Assembly (NCBI RefSeq): GCF_014201145.1
Contig: NZ_JACHDP010000001.1
Location: forward strand, 6,944,001 to 7,008,000
DNA: 64,000 nucleotides
DNA from: Micromonospora parathelypteridis
GTDB taxonomy: Bacteria > Actinomycetota > Actinomycetes > Mycobacteriales > Micromonosporaceae
Reading direction: 5' to 3'
The position numbers were made by a program, and so were the translations under genes. Of this stretch, positions 36,020-44,306 are shown piece after piece. How positions within the stretch are numbered: the first letter of the stretch is position 1; every line of letters starts with the position of its first letter. The notes under the pieces are model-generated. The model did not search any database. It worked only from the letters and a program-made list of their open reading frames with translations, and was not told where the DNA came from.

Positions 36020-36553
36020 TCATGCCGGGTCCAACTCGACAAGCGGCTGGTCGTACTCGACGGGGTGGCCGTCCTCGACCAGGATCGCGACCACCCGGCC
36101 GGCGCGGTCGGCGGTCACTTCGTTCATCAGCTTCATCGCCTCGACGATGGCGACCGGTTGGCCCGGGCGGACCAGGTCACCCACGGCGACGAAGGGCTTC
36201 GCGCCCGGCTCCGCCGCCCGGTAGAAGGTGCCGACGATGGGTGCCCGCACCGCGGCACGCCCCGGCACCGCCGGCCAGTTCAGCGCCGCTGGTGGGCCGG
36301 CTGGGGACGCGCCCGGCGGCACCGCCGCCTCGGCAACCTCGGGAGGTACGTCCGCTCGGGCCGGGTCTTCGGGGTGCCACTCGACCTCGAGCACCGCCGG
36401 CCCGCTGCGTAGCCGGATCCGACGCACCGGCCCGGCCAGTTCGGCGATCAGGTGCTGTGCCTGCCGACGCAACCCGGCCAGCGCCTCCTCGCCGCTCACC
36501 CCGGCGTCGTGGGTCGCCTCGACGGTCGTCATCGCCCCGTCGCCGGTGGTCAC
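36020..36553 (-). CDS. accB: Biotin carboxyl carrier protein of acetyl-CoA carboxylase
   Basis: A 177-residue BCCP. After an N-terminal ~100-residue Ala/Pro-rich segment comes the biotinyl domain: 'VRAPIVGTFYRAAEPGAKPFVAVGDLVRPGQPVAIVEAMKLMNEVTADRAGRVVAILVEDGHPVEYDQPLVEL', with the biotinylated Lys in EAMKLMNEV and the thumb-type 'GTFYRAAEPG' region typical of acetyl-CoA carboxylase. GTG 36553 overlaps the carboxyltransferase stop (GTGA) and is preferred; an ATG seven codons downstream (36532) is possible. The gene lies 19 nt upstream of accC. Carries CO2 between AccC and the fused carboxyltransferase. Confidence 0.92.
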   Translation of the reverse strand: MTTGDGAMTTVEATHDAGVSGEEALAGLRRQAQHLIAELAGPVRRIRLRSGPAVLEVEWHPEDPARADVPPEVAEAAVPPGASPAGPPAALNWPAVPGRAAVRAPIVGTFYRAAEPGAKPFVAVGDLVRPGQPVAIVEAMKLMNEVTADRAGRVVAILVEDGHPVEYDQPLVELDPA

Positions 36554-38301
36554 CGCACACCTGCCCGGGCACCGGCGCGGGTCGCGCCGAACCGCCGGAA
36601 GCGCTGCCGGCGCAGGCGGACCAGCATGGCGGGCGGCACGTCCAGCAGCGGCAGCAGATTGGTCAGCAAGGCCGCGCGCAACCGGTGGGCGGTCTCCGCC
36701 GGATCGTCGTGCGCGGCGGTCGACGGCTCCGGCACGACCTCGTCGACCACGCCGAGCCGGCACAGGTCGGGTGCGGTCAGTCGCAGCGCCCGGGCGGCCT
36801 GCGGCGCCGCCGACCGGTCCGGCCAGAGGATGGCCGCACAGCCCTCGGGGCTGATCACCGAGTAGACGGCGTTCTCCAGCATCAGCACCCGGTCGGCGAC
36901 CGCCAACGCGAGCGCGCCGCCGCTGCCGCCCTCTCCGGTGATCACCGCGAGCACGGGGGTGGGCAACACGGTGAGGGTGAGGATGTTCTCCGCGATGGCC
37001 GCCGCCTGGCCCTGCTCCTCGGCGCTCACCCCGGGGTCGGCGCCGGGGGTGTCCACGAGAGTGACCACGGGCAGGCCGAGCCGGGCGGCGAGGCGCATCA
37101 GCCGCAGCGCCTTGCGGTGCCCGGCCGGGCTGGCCATACCGAAGTTGTGCGCCACCAGTTCGGCGGTGGTGTGGCCCTTCTGATGGCCGATGACCATTAC
37201 GTGCCGGTCCGCCAACCGCGCCACACCGCCCACGATGGCCGGGCAGTCCCCGCCGAGCCGATCGCCGTGCAGCTCCACGAACCCGTCGAAGACCGAGTCG
37301 AGGTAGTCCAGCGTGGTGGGTCGACCGGGGTGTCGAGCCATCCGGACGGTGTCCCACGCGTCGCGTACCGCCGGGGCTGCTGGGGTGGTCGGCGGCGTCA
37401 CGGCGGCCGCCGGGTCCGCCGACGCCGCGCCGTCGCCGGTGAGGCGCTCGCGAAGCGGTGCCGGCTCCTGCCGGGGTACGGGCGGACGGGCGGCGCGGGC
37501 CGGACTGGTGGCGGCGAGCAGCGCCCCCAGCCGTCCGCGCAGCGACCGGCGCTGCACCACCATGTCGACCTGCCCGTGCCGGAGCAGCACGTCGGCGGTC
37601 TGGAAGCCCTCCGGCAGTGCGCGGCCGGTGACCTGGCGGATCACCCGGGGGCCGGCGAAGCCCATTCGCGCGCCGCTCTCGGCGAGCACCAGATCGGTGT
37701 TGGTGGCGAACGACGCGGCGACCCCGCCGTAGGTCGGATCGGTGAGGACGCTCACGGTGAGCAGACCCGCCTCGCGCAGCGCGGCGATGGCCTGACTGAC
37801 GGTGGCCATCTGCATCAGTGACAGCGCGCCCTCCTGCATCCGCGCACCGCCGGAGGCGGTGATCAGGATGAGCGGGATGCGGTCGTCCAGTGCCCGTTCG
37901 GCGGCGCGGGTGATCAGCTCACCCACCGCGCAGCCCAGGCTGCCGCCGAGGAAGCGGAAGTCCATCACCGCCAACACGGCCGGGTGCCCACCGATGGTGG
38001 CCGTGGCGCAGACGACCGCCTCGGCCAGGCCGGTGCTGGCCCGCGCGGCGCTGAGCCGGTGCGCGTACGGCAGCACGTCGACGAAGTCGAGCGGGTCCGC
38101 CTCGGGCAGTTGGTCGGGCAGTGGGCGCAGCGATCCCGGGTCGACGAGTTGGCGCAGGCGCTCCGGGGCGGCGAGTCGGGCATGCTCGCCACACTCCGGG
38201 CAGACGTCCAGGTTGCGGCGTAACCGTTTGCGGTAGAGCAGGCTCGCGCAGCCGGCGCAGCGGGACCAGAGCTGATCCTCGCGTGGCGCGGTGGCCGTCA
38301 C
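36550..38301 (-). CDS. accDA: Acetyl-CoA carboxylase carboxyltransferase, beta-alpha fusion
   Basis: A 583-residue fusion of the two carboxyltransferase subunits. Residues 1-40 hold the AccD zinc ribbon (Cys15, Cys18, Cys34, Cys37 in CAGC...CPEC). The beta crotonase domain follows ('AVLAVMDFRFLGGSLGCAVGELITRAAERALDDRIPLILITASGGARMQEGALSLMQMA', 'GGVAASFATNTDLVLAESGARMGFAGPRVI'). A Pro/Ala linker (~285-315) leads to the AccA half ('DGFVELHGDRLGGDCPAIVGGVARL', 'GMASPAGHRKALRLMRLAARLGLPVVTLVDTPGADPGVSAEEQGQAAAIAENI', 'GEGGSGGALALAVADRVLMLENAVYSVISPEGCAAILW'). It transfers CO2 to acetyl-CoA, giving malonyl-CoA. GTG 38301 overlaps the TcmI-type stop (GTGA). Confidence 0.93.
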   Translation of the reverse strand: MTATAPREDQLWSRCAGCASLLYRKRLRRNLDVCPECGEHARLAAPERLRQLVDPGSLRPLPDQLPEADPLDFVDVLPYAHRLSAARASTGLAEAVVCATATIGGHPAVLAVMDFRFLGGSLGCAVGELITRAAERALDDRIPLILITASGGARMQEGALSLMQMATVSQAIAALREAGLLTVSVLTDPTYGGVAASFATNTDLVLAESGARMGFAGPRVIRQVTGRALPEGFQTADVLLRHGQVDMVVQRRSLRGRLGALLAATSPARAARPPVPRQEPAPLRERLTGDGAASADPAAAVTPPTTPAAPAVRDAWDTVRMARHPGRPTTLDYLDSVFDGFVELHGDRLGGDCPAIVGGVARLADRHVMVIGHQKGHTTAELVAHNFGMASPAGHRKALRLMRLAARLGLPVVTLVDTPGADPGVSAEEQGQAAAIAENILTLTVLPTPVLAVITGEGGSGGALALAVADRVLMLENAVYSVISPEGCAAILWPDRSAAPQAARALRLTAPDLCRLGVVDEVVPEPSTAAHDDPAETAHRLRAALLTNLLPLLDVPPAMLVRLRRQRFRRFGATRAGARAGVR

Positions 38302-38636
38302 GACCGCCGCCGGGCGTCCGGGGCGTCGAACCGGTAGAAGCACTGCGCCATCGCGTCGCGCGGTGAGCGCCAGGTCGACAGGTACGGCGACACGTACGGA
38401 CGCAGGCGCTCGCTGACCCGGATGAACTCGGGGTGGCCGCGGGCGCCCTCCACGGCGCTCTCGGCCGGCTGCTCGGTCTCAAGCAGGTGCACGTACAGGT
38501 CGTGCAGCCGGTACAGCGAGCGGTGCCGGACGCCGACCAGGCGCGGCAACTCCGTCGCGTCCGACTCGGCGAAGATCTCGGCGACCCGCTCCTCGGCGGT
38601 CGGATCCACCTTCGCGACGATCAGCGATCGATCCAT
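38298..38636 (-). CDS. TcmI-type aromatic polyketide cyclase 1
   Basis: A 112-residue single-domain cyclase: 'DRSLIVAKVDPTAEERVAEIFAESDATELPRLVGVRHRSLYRLHDLYVHLLETE', ending 'PYVSPYLSTWRSPRDAMAQCFYRFDAP'. The 'L..GV..RSL...HDLY.HL.E' and 'TWRSP.DAMA..FYR' motifs define the TcmI/WhiE-VII dimeric alpha-beta barrel cyclase family, which closes later rings. It is the first gene of the leftward operon; ATG 38636 has GGAGG 8 nt upstream, and its stop overlaps the carboxyltransferase start. A close paralogue lies at 39968 on the other arm. Confidence 0.92.
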   Translation of the reverse strand: MDRSLIVAKVDPTAEERVAEIFAESDATELPRLVGVRHRSLYRLHDLYVHLLETEQPAESAVEGARGHPEFIRVSERLRPYVSPYLSTWRSPRDAMAQCFYRFDAPDARRRS

Positions 38637-38772
38637 GCTGGGCCTCCCCCACAGCGTCCGGGCGGCGACGGGTGAACCCCGTACGCGCTGGACGACTTCC
38701 GCCACGATGCGGCAATCCTCGTCACGGCGGCGTCACCGCACAGGCCCAACCAGCGACGCTGCATGGTGACGC

Positions 38773-38784
38773 TGCGTTGACGCA
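38773..38784. promoter_or_regulatory. Perfect palindrome TGCGTTGACGCA, possible operator
   Basis: A 12-bp palindromic-type element (TGCGT-TG-ACGCA) lies 137 nt upstream of the leftward operon start, in the AT-richer shared intergenic region. It is placed where an operator for the TcmI-Acc-PKS operon would sit. No binding protein can be assigned. Confidence 0.35.
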
Positions 38785-38898
38785 ACCTGTGTATTAGCTA
38801 TGCGTCCCCGCAACCAGATGCGGCAGGCCACAGAGACATTTGGGCAGTTCAGAACCGATCTCAGGTTGACTGTCGCCAATAGAAGGTCCACGACGGCG

Positions 38899-38926
38899 TT
38901 GACTCACCGTGAGCGCTATTGATAAT
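38899..38926 (+). promoter_or_regulatory. Probable promoter of the SARP gene
   Basis: A -35-like TTGACT (38899-38904) and -10-like GATAAT (38921-38926) are spaced by 16 bp, unusually close to the vegetative consensus for this genome. A second TTGAC at 38866-38870 lies exactly 33 bp (three 11-bp turns) upstream, the spacing used by SARP direct repeats. Transcription would start near 38933, leaving a ~147-nt leader. Confidence 0.55.
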
Positions 38927-39079
38927 CTTCACCGTGGTCAGCCCGGCCGCCTCGACGGGGCGGGGCCGCGCCCGGCAGCCGTGGGCCGCGCCCCACCGGG
39001 GGGCCGACAGTGGCGTCACGGGCAACCTATCCGGGACACAGCAGACAGTCGGGACGAGCGTTCCGCAGGGGGTGCCGCC

Positions 39080-39877
39080 GTGACCGCTGATCCGTCCGTG
39101 CCGACCGCCGGCGACCCGCCCGAGGAGGGCGTCTCGCTGCACCTGCTCGGCGGCTTCCGGCTACTCCGCGAGGCGGTGCCGGTCGTGGTGCCGCGCGGGC
39201 TGCAACGGGTGATCGCGCTGATCGGACTGCGCCCCGGCGCCACCCGCAGCCAACTCGCGGGGCTGCTCTGGCCCGACGCCTCGGAGGAACGGGCCCTGTC
39301 CTCACTGCGCACCGCGCTGTGGCGACTTCGGCAGGACCCGTGCTGCCCGATGACCATCGCCAGCGACACCGTACGGCTCGGCCCGGCGGTCCGGCTCGAC
39401 GTGGACGACCTGGTCGGCACCGCGGCCCGGGTCCGTGACGGCGACGACCCACGCATCGCGGCCGGAGCGCTCGCCGCCGGCCGGCACGACCTCCTGCCCG
39501 GTTGGTACGACGACTGGGTGTTGCTGGACCGGGAGAGACTGCGCCAACTCCGCCTGCACATGCTGGAGCAGGTGGCCGGGCAACACCTGACCGCGGGGCG
39601 GCACGGCGAGGCCCTCGAAGCCGCGCTGGAGGCGATGGCCGCCGAGCCGTTACGGGAGACGCCCCACCGACTGGTGGTCCGCATCCACCTGGCCGAGGGC
39701 AACGCCTTCGAAGCGGTGCACGCCTTCTACGTCTACCGGGACCTGCTGCGCAGGGAGTTACGCCTGGAGCCGAGCCCCGCGATGAGCGCCCTGCTCGACG
39801 ACACGCTCGCCCCGATCCGCCAGGCCACCCGGGGAGCCGTCACCGACCGCCCGTCACCAGCCGGTCGGCGTACGTGA
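39080..39877 (+). CDS. SARP-family transcriptional activator of the polyketide cluster
   Basis: A 265-residue small SARP. Residues ~18-100 are an OmpR-like winged helix ('VSLHLLGGFRLLREAVPVVVPRGLQRVIALIGLRPGATRSQLAGLLWPDASEERALSSLRTALWRLRQ'); residues ~105-255 are the bacterial transcriptional activator (BTAD) TPR-like domain ('LLPGWYDDWVLLDRERLRQLRLHMLEQVAGQHLTAGRHGEALEAALEAMAAEPLRETPHRLVVRIHLAEGNAFEAVHAFYVYRDLLRRELRLEPSPAM'). SARPs bind direct repeats and recruit RNA polymerase to polyketide promoters. GTG 39080 follows AGGGGG. It sits at the divergence point between the two arms, so it probably activates both. No ATPase or sensor domain is attached. Confidence 0.92.
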   Translation: MTADPSVPTAGDPPEEGVSLHLLGGFRLLREAVPVVVPRGLQRVIALIGLRPGATRSQLAGLLWPDASEERALSSLRTALWRLRQDPCCPMTIASDTVRLGPAVRLDVDDLVGTAARVRDGDDPRIAAGALAAGRHDLLPGWYDDWVLLDRERLRQLRLHMLEQVAGQHLTAGRHGEALEAALEAMAAEPLRETPHRLVVRIHLAEGNAFEAVHAFYVYRDLLRRELRLEPSPAMSALLDDTLAPIRQATRGAVTDRPSPAGRRT

Positions 39878-39967
39878 CGGAGATGTGACAGGCGCTGCGG
39901 CACGGTGGGCGCACAGAGCACGTGGCGCCGATCCGAGGGTCGCGAAGCCACCGGCGGAAGGGGTCCC

Positions 39968-40318
39968 ATGAGTCGTCTACTGATCGTCAGCCGGATCATC
40001 CCGGGCGCGGAGGGGCGGGTCGCGCAGATCTTCGCCGAATCCGACGCCACCGACCTCCCCGGTCTGACCGGCGTCACGCACCGGTCCCTGTACTGCCTGC
40101 ACGACCTGTACGTCCACGTCCTGGAGACCTCGGACGACGTCGACCCGGACGCGCTCGCGGCCGCCCGCAACCACCCGCTCTTCCAGCAGGTCAACGAGCG
40201 GCTCTCCGCGCACACGTCGCCGTACCTGCCGACCTGGCGCTCCCCCCGTGACGCGATCGCCGGCTGCTTCTACCGGTGGGACGCCACCCCCGCGCCCGCC
40301 GCGCGCCCGGCCGGCTGA
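39968..40318 (+). CDS. TcmI-type aromatic polyketide cyclase 2
   Basis: A 116-residue paralogue of the cyclase at 38298. Shared blocks include 'AQIFAESDATDLPGLTGVTHRSLYCLHDLYVHVLET' and 'TSPYLPTWRSPRDAIAGCFYRWDATP'. The N-terminus 'SRLLIVSRIIPGAEGRVAQIFAES' and the length match the TcmI family. Two copies suggest separate ring closures, or a division between early and late cyclisation. ATG 39968 has GGAAGGGG upstream. The FAD hydroxylase starts 1 nt after its stop codon, so they are cotranscribed; the SARP gene ends 90 nt upstream. Confidence 0.92.
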   Translation: MSRLLIVSRIIPGAEGRVAQIFAESDATDLPGLTGVTHRSLYCLHDLYVHVLETSDDVDPDALAAARNHPLFQQVNERLSAHTSPYLPTWRSPRDAIAGCFYRWDATPAPAARPAG

Positions 40319-40319
40319 C

Positions 40320-41669
40320 ATGTCGTCCGCGCCACCGCACGTCCTCATCATCGGCGCCGGCACGGGCGGACTGTGCCTGGCGCACGGCCTGCGCCGCGCC
40401 GGGATCAGCGTCGCCGTCTACGAACGGCACCGCAACCGCTCCGAAGGGCTGCTCGGCTACCGGGTGGGCATCGGCCCGACCGGCAGCCGAGCACTGCGGG
40501 AGTGCCTGCCCCCGGAACTGTTCGCCACCTTCCTGGCCACCTGCGCCCGGCCGCCGCACTACTTCAACGTGGTCACCCAGGGGCTACGCCAGACCGCCTC
40601 GTTCGCCCTGCGGCCGAGCGCCGACCCGGTGCACACCGAACATTCGGTGGCCAGAATGGTGCTGCGCCAGGTGCTACTGACCGGCCTGGACGACGTGGTG
40701 CACTTCGACAAGACCTTCACCCACTACGAGCAGCGCGACGACGGCACGGTCACCGCGTACTTCGCCGACGGCACCAGCGCCACCGGCGATCTGCTGGTGG
40801 CGGCGGACGGCACCCACTCGGCGGTGCGCCGCCAGTACCTGCCGCACGCCGTCACCCGCGACGCCGGCACCATCAACATCGCCACCCGGATCCCACTGAC
40901 CGCGCACACCCGCGGCCTCGTCCCGGAGCGGGTCCGTCAGGGCATCTCGCTGATCTTCGGCGTTGGCGGAATGATGGGCGTGCTGCACGTCATGGAGTTC
41001 AAGTGGGACGCCCAGCGGGCGATCAAGCGCGGCGTCGGCGACGCCGACGCCGCGCTGCTGCGGGAATGGCCCGGCCTGTCCCACGACACCACCACCGACA
41101 ACATCAACCTGATCATCTGGAGTACGGCCCGCCGCTTCCCGGCCGATGTCATGGAGCGCCGCGGCGAGGACGTACTGCGTGTCGCCCTGGGTCTCACCTC
41201 GAACTGGCACTCGAACCTGCGGGAGCTGCTGACCCGCGCAGAACCCTCCAGCGCCCTACCGATCAAAGTGTCCACGTCCGAGCCGGTGCCGCCCTGGAAG
41301 AGCAGCACCGTCACCATGCTCGGCGACGCCATCCACACCATGACCCCTGGTCGCGGGGTCGGCGCGAACACCGCGCTGCGCGACGCCCGCCTGCTCTGCG
41401 GGCAACTCAGCCGCGCCGTCGCCGGCGACAAGACGCTGCTGCAGGCGGTGGCGGACTACGAGGCCGCGATGGTGCCGTACGGCTTCGCGCGGGTCGCCGA
41501 ATCACTGAACCGCAGCGGCACCAACGGCGACGACCGGATGTACCGGCCGGTGGTGGGTCGGCTCGCGCTGGCCGGCGCCCGTGGCTATTTCGGCGTGACC
41601 AGCCGGGTGCCACGGCTCCGCCGCCGGTTCGTCGACGACTTCCACACCTACGAGGGCGACCAGGACTGA
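40320..41669 (+). CDS. FAD-dependent aromatic polyketide hydroxylase
   Basis: A 449-residue flavoprotein monooxygenase (PHBH fold). FAD-binding 'HVLIIGAGTGGLCLAHGLRRAGISVAVYERH' (GxGxxG) at the N-terminus, 'DLLVAADGTHSAVRRQYLP' (DG motif) near the middle, and 'VTMLGDAIHTMTPGRGVGANTALRDARLLCGQL' (GD motif) near residue 340. The closest visible relatives are FAD hydroxylases of whiE ORFVIII type. It hydroxylates the cyclised polyketide using NAD(P)H and O2, making a more oxidised pigment-like product. It follows the second cyclase by 1 nt and converges with the threonine-aldolase-like gene (6-nt gap). Hydroxylation position unknown. Confidence 0.9.
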   Translation: MSSAPPHVLIIGAGTGGLCLAHGLRRAGISVAVYERHRNRSEGLLGYRVGIGPTGSRALRECLPPELFATFLATCARPPHYFNVVTQGLRQTASFALRPSADPVHTEHSVARMVLRQVLLTGLDDVVHFDKTFTHYEQRDDGTVTAYFADGTSATGDLLVAADGTHSAVRRQYLPHAVTRDAGTINIATRIPLTAHTRGLVPERVRQGISLIFGVGGMMGVLHVMEFKWDAQRAIKRGVGDADAALLREWPGLSHDTTTDNINLIIWSTARRFPADVMERRGEDVLRVALGLTSNWHSNLRELLTRAEPSSALPIKVSTSEPVPPWKSSTVTMLGDAIHTMTPGRGVGANTALRDARLLCGQLSRAVAGDKTLLQAVADYEAAMVPYGFARVAESLNRSGTNGDDRMYRPVVGRLALAGARGYFGVTSRVPRLRRRFVDDFHTYEGDQD

Positions 41670-41675
41670 GCCCGA

Positions 41676-42776
41676 CTATTGCTCGACGACGCGGCCGAGG
41701 AAGCGCTCACCTGCCTCGGCGACGTCGTCGGGGGTCCAGTCGAGGGCGGGTGCGGCGACAGTGACCTCGGCCATCGCCATACCCGGCACGGCGGCGTCCT
41801 GCCAGCCGGCGACAAACCACACCTTCTCCTCTTCGGCGAGTGCGAGCGCGGCGTCGTTGAGCGCTTGCGCCGGGTGGGGTAGCCAGAGGCGGAATCGATG
41901 GGTGTGCGGAGGTTCCGGATGCACCCGCGCGCCGGGAAGCGCGCTGAGCGCGGCAGCGACGGTCCGCGCGTGTCGCACGTAGTCGGGGATGCGCGGCAGT
42001 TCCGTGTCGAGACCGGCGAGTGCGCTCAGAGCGGCTGGCCACTGCTGGAACACCTCGCCGCCGTAGCGGCGCCGCCAGATGCGGGCGTAGGAGGCGAGGT
42101 CTGTGGTGCCCGCCAGCACCGCACCGCTGATACCTCCGATCGTCTTGTAGAACGAGACGTAGGTGCTGTCGGCGAGGCCGGCGATCTCATTGAGGGTGTG
42201 TGCCAGGTACGGCGTGGATTCCCACACGCGGGCGCCGTCGAAATGGACCCGGGCACCGACGGCGTGCGCCGCAGCCGCTGCGGCGGCGAGTTCGTCCCAG
42301 GTGGGGAGGACGAAACCGGCGTTGCGCAGCGGGAGTTCCATGACGACGGTGCTCACCGGTTCGGCGAGCGCGGTGATCTCCTCGGCAGTGAGGTTGCGGG
42401 GCTCGGTCGTCGGCCAGGTGCTGCGCAGGCCGCTCAGGTTGGCGTAGGCGTGCCGTTCGTCCGCCTCCAGGTGACCGAGGGGGTGCAGAGCTACCGTCGG
42501 GTGACCGGTGCGGTCGGCGCCATAACGCAGTGCGACCTGCTGGGCCATCGTGCCGGTGGGGAAGAAGACGGCGGCCTCGGTCCCCAGCAGCTCGGCGACG
42601 CGTTCTTCCAGCGTGGCCACCGGACCGTCGCCATAGAAGTCGGGCTGACCATCCAGATCGCCGCCTGCGTCGAGGTCCGCGAGCCGCTCTCTCATGGTCG
42701 TGGGCCGGAGGCCGGAGAGGATGTGGTCGCAGGCGCGCTGCGCGGCAAGCCGACGCTGCCTTGTGTTGTGGGACAT
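41676..42776 (-). CDS. Threonine aldolase/beta-eliminating lyase family PLP enzyme
   Basis: A 366-residue fold-type-I PLP enzyme. 'FYGDGPVATLEERVAELLGTEAAVFFPTGTMAQQVALRYGADRTGHPTVALHPLGHLEADE' is the threonine-aldolase opening, 'ARVHFDGARVWES' holds the PLP-pyridine Asp, and the Schiff-base Lys is in 'STYVSFYKTIGGISGAVLAG'. It would cleave threonine/allo-threonine to glycine and acetaldehyde or act on a related beta-hydroxy amino acid. ATG 42776 has GAGGATC 8 nt upstream; the frame further upstream has no similarity. It is convergent with the polyketide cluster and probably not part of it. Substrate unproven. Confidence 0.85.
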   Translation of the reverse strand: MSHNTRQRRLAAQRACDHILSGLRPTTMRERLADLDAGGDLDGQPDFYGDGPVATLEERVAELLGTEAAVFFPTGTMAQQVALRYGADRTGHPTVALHPLGHLEADERHAYANLSGLRSTWPTTEPRNLTAEEITALAEPVSTVVMELPLRNAGFVLPTWDELAAAAAAAHAVGARVHFDGARVWESTPYLAHTLNEIAGLADSTYVSFYKTIGGISGAVLAGTTDLASYARIWRRRYGGEVFQQWPAALSALAGLDTELPRIPDYVRHARTVAAALSALPGARVHPEPPHTHRFRLWLPHPAQALNDAALALAEEEKVWFVAGWQDAAVPGMAMAEVTVAAPALDWTPDDVAEAGERFLGRVVEQ

Positions 42777-43019
42777 TGGCGGATCCTCGCATGTCATGGC
42801 AATAGGGGCCGATCGGTTTTTCTTCGCTGCGCGCCGCGATCGGCGCGCTTCCCTGCGCCACCTGTCGCAACGTTGCGTTACTCGGCGGACACCCGTTGAC
42901 GTGCGGTATCCCATCCGGACGCCATCGACCGATCCTCTCTGTCATCGGAAATACGCGTGTGCGAAGCTGCGGCGAGTTTTTCTCGCAACTTATCCGACGA
43001 CATGAGAGGGAGGTTCGCC

Positions 43020-44090
43020 GTGGCGTGGTCTATCGGACACTCGCTGATAGTGGTGCTGGCACTGCTGCTGGGCCTGGCCGCCGGGTGGCTGCTGCGCGGC
43101 CGGCGGGGCGCACAGGGCAGTGGGCAGGGTCAGTCGATCGTGGACGGCGATCCCGTCGCCGGCCTGGCCGTGATCTCCACGCCGACGCCACCGGCCACCA
43201 CCGACGAGGCCCGGCCCGCGGCCGCCGTCGACCCGGCCCCGACCGCGGTCGCCGATGAGCCGGCGCCGGTGGACACGGTCAGCGCGCCAGCCGCGGTGAC
43301 CGCGCCGGTCGACGCCACCCCGGTGGAGACCCCGAGCAGCGTCGACCCGGCCGACATGGCACTGACCGAGGCCCCACCGCCGGTCCCCGCCGCCGAGCCG
43401 GTCCCCGCCGCCGAGCCGGTCCCCGCCGCTGAGCCGGTTCACGCGGCCGAGCTGCCGGAGCCGGCCGTGGAGTCGGCCCCCGAGCCGGTCACGGTCGAGG
43501 AGCAGCCCGCTGCGGCAACCGTGATCTCCCCCCGCCTGCCGGCGGACGACCTCCCGGACGCCGACGCCCCGCAGACCGACGCGACCCCGGCCGAGGCCAC
43601 GCTCGGCACCACCCCGACCGACACCACCTCGACCGACACCACCCCGGCCGACGACGCTCCGGCCGAGGTCACGGCAGTTGACCCGCTGTCGGAGGAGACG
43701 CCGGTGACCGCTGAGTCGGTGGACGTCGACGCGGAGCCGACGCGGCCGGCGGTGGCCACGCCTCCGGTCCGGCCGACCGCCACCGCGACCCCGCCGGTGC
43801 GTACGGCCGCCGACACCACGAGCAGCGTGGACGCCGACCCGACCGGCCCCGCGGACGACTTCCGCCGGATCCAGGGGATCGGGCCGAAGATGGCGGCCGC
43901 GTTGCAGGACGCCGGTGTGCGCACCTACGGCCAGCTCGGCGAGCTGGACGAGCCGGCGCTGCGTGACCTGATCCGGGCCGCCGGCCTGCGGGCCGCACCC
44001 GGGCTGGCCAGCTGGCCGCAGCAGGCCCGCGTGCTCGCCGGAGCCGGCGACGAGATGGCTGCGGTGCTGCCGGGCGGCAACCAGGCCTGA
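43020..44090 (+). CDS. Membrane-anchored helix-hairpin-helix protein with repetitive Pro/Ala/Thr linker
   Basis: A 356-residue protein. Residues 3-27 form one N-terminal membrane helix ('IGHSLIVVLALLLGLAAGWLLRGRR'). A ~250-residue low-complexity Pro/Ala/Glu/Thr region follows, including 6-residue repeats (PVPAAE) near residues 118-142 and D-T-T-[PS]-T runs near 200-215. The last ~75 residues form a helix-hairpin-helix pair ('DDFRRIQGIGPKMAAALQDAGVRTYGQLGELDEPALRDLIRAAGL'), a fold that often binds DNA backbone. The protein could tether DNA at the membrane, but that is inference. GTG 43020 has AGGGAGG 6 nt upstream, favoured over ATG 43002. A strong hairpin follows. Confidence 0.78.
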   Translation: MAWSIGHSLIVVLALLLGLAAGWLLRGRRGAQGSGQGQSIVDGDPVAGLAVISTPTPPATTDEARPAAAVDPAPTAVADEPAPVDTVSAPAAVTAPVDATPVETPSSVDPADMALTEAPPPVPAAEPVPAAEPVPAAEPVHAAELPEPAVESAPEPVTVEEQPAAATVISPRLPADDLPDADAPQTDATPAEATLGTTPTDTTSTDTTPADDAPAEVTAVDPLSEETPVTAESVDVDAEPTRPAVATPPVRPTATATPPVRTAADTTSSVDADPTGPADDFRRIQGIGPKMAAALQDAGVRTYGQLGELDEPALRDLIRAAGLRAAPGLASWPQQARVLAGAGDEMAAVLPGGNQA

Positions 44091-44101
44091 CGCCTGACAT
44101 C

Positions 44102-44145
44102 GAGCCCCCGGTCTACCGTCCAACCCGACGGTGGACCGGGGGCTC
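44102..44145 (+). terminator. Long-stem hairpin terminator
   Basis: A 19-bp stem with one T.G pair (44102-44120 with 44127-44145) closes a 6-nt loop 12 nt after the stop of the helix-hairpin-helix gene. Confidence 0.8.
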
Positions 44146-44306
44146 GGCCGTTGGCGCGAAAGATCCTCCGACGCCGAGGCGCAGGTGATCGACTCGGCCG
44201 AGGGAAGACGCGGCGAATCCGGCGCCCCGCAATCGGTCGATCGTTACCGTCGGTTGAGGTGGGCCGGTCGGGTCCGTCGAGTCGACCCGTACCGCAGGAG
44301 TAGCCC

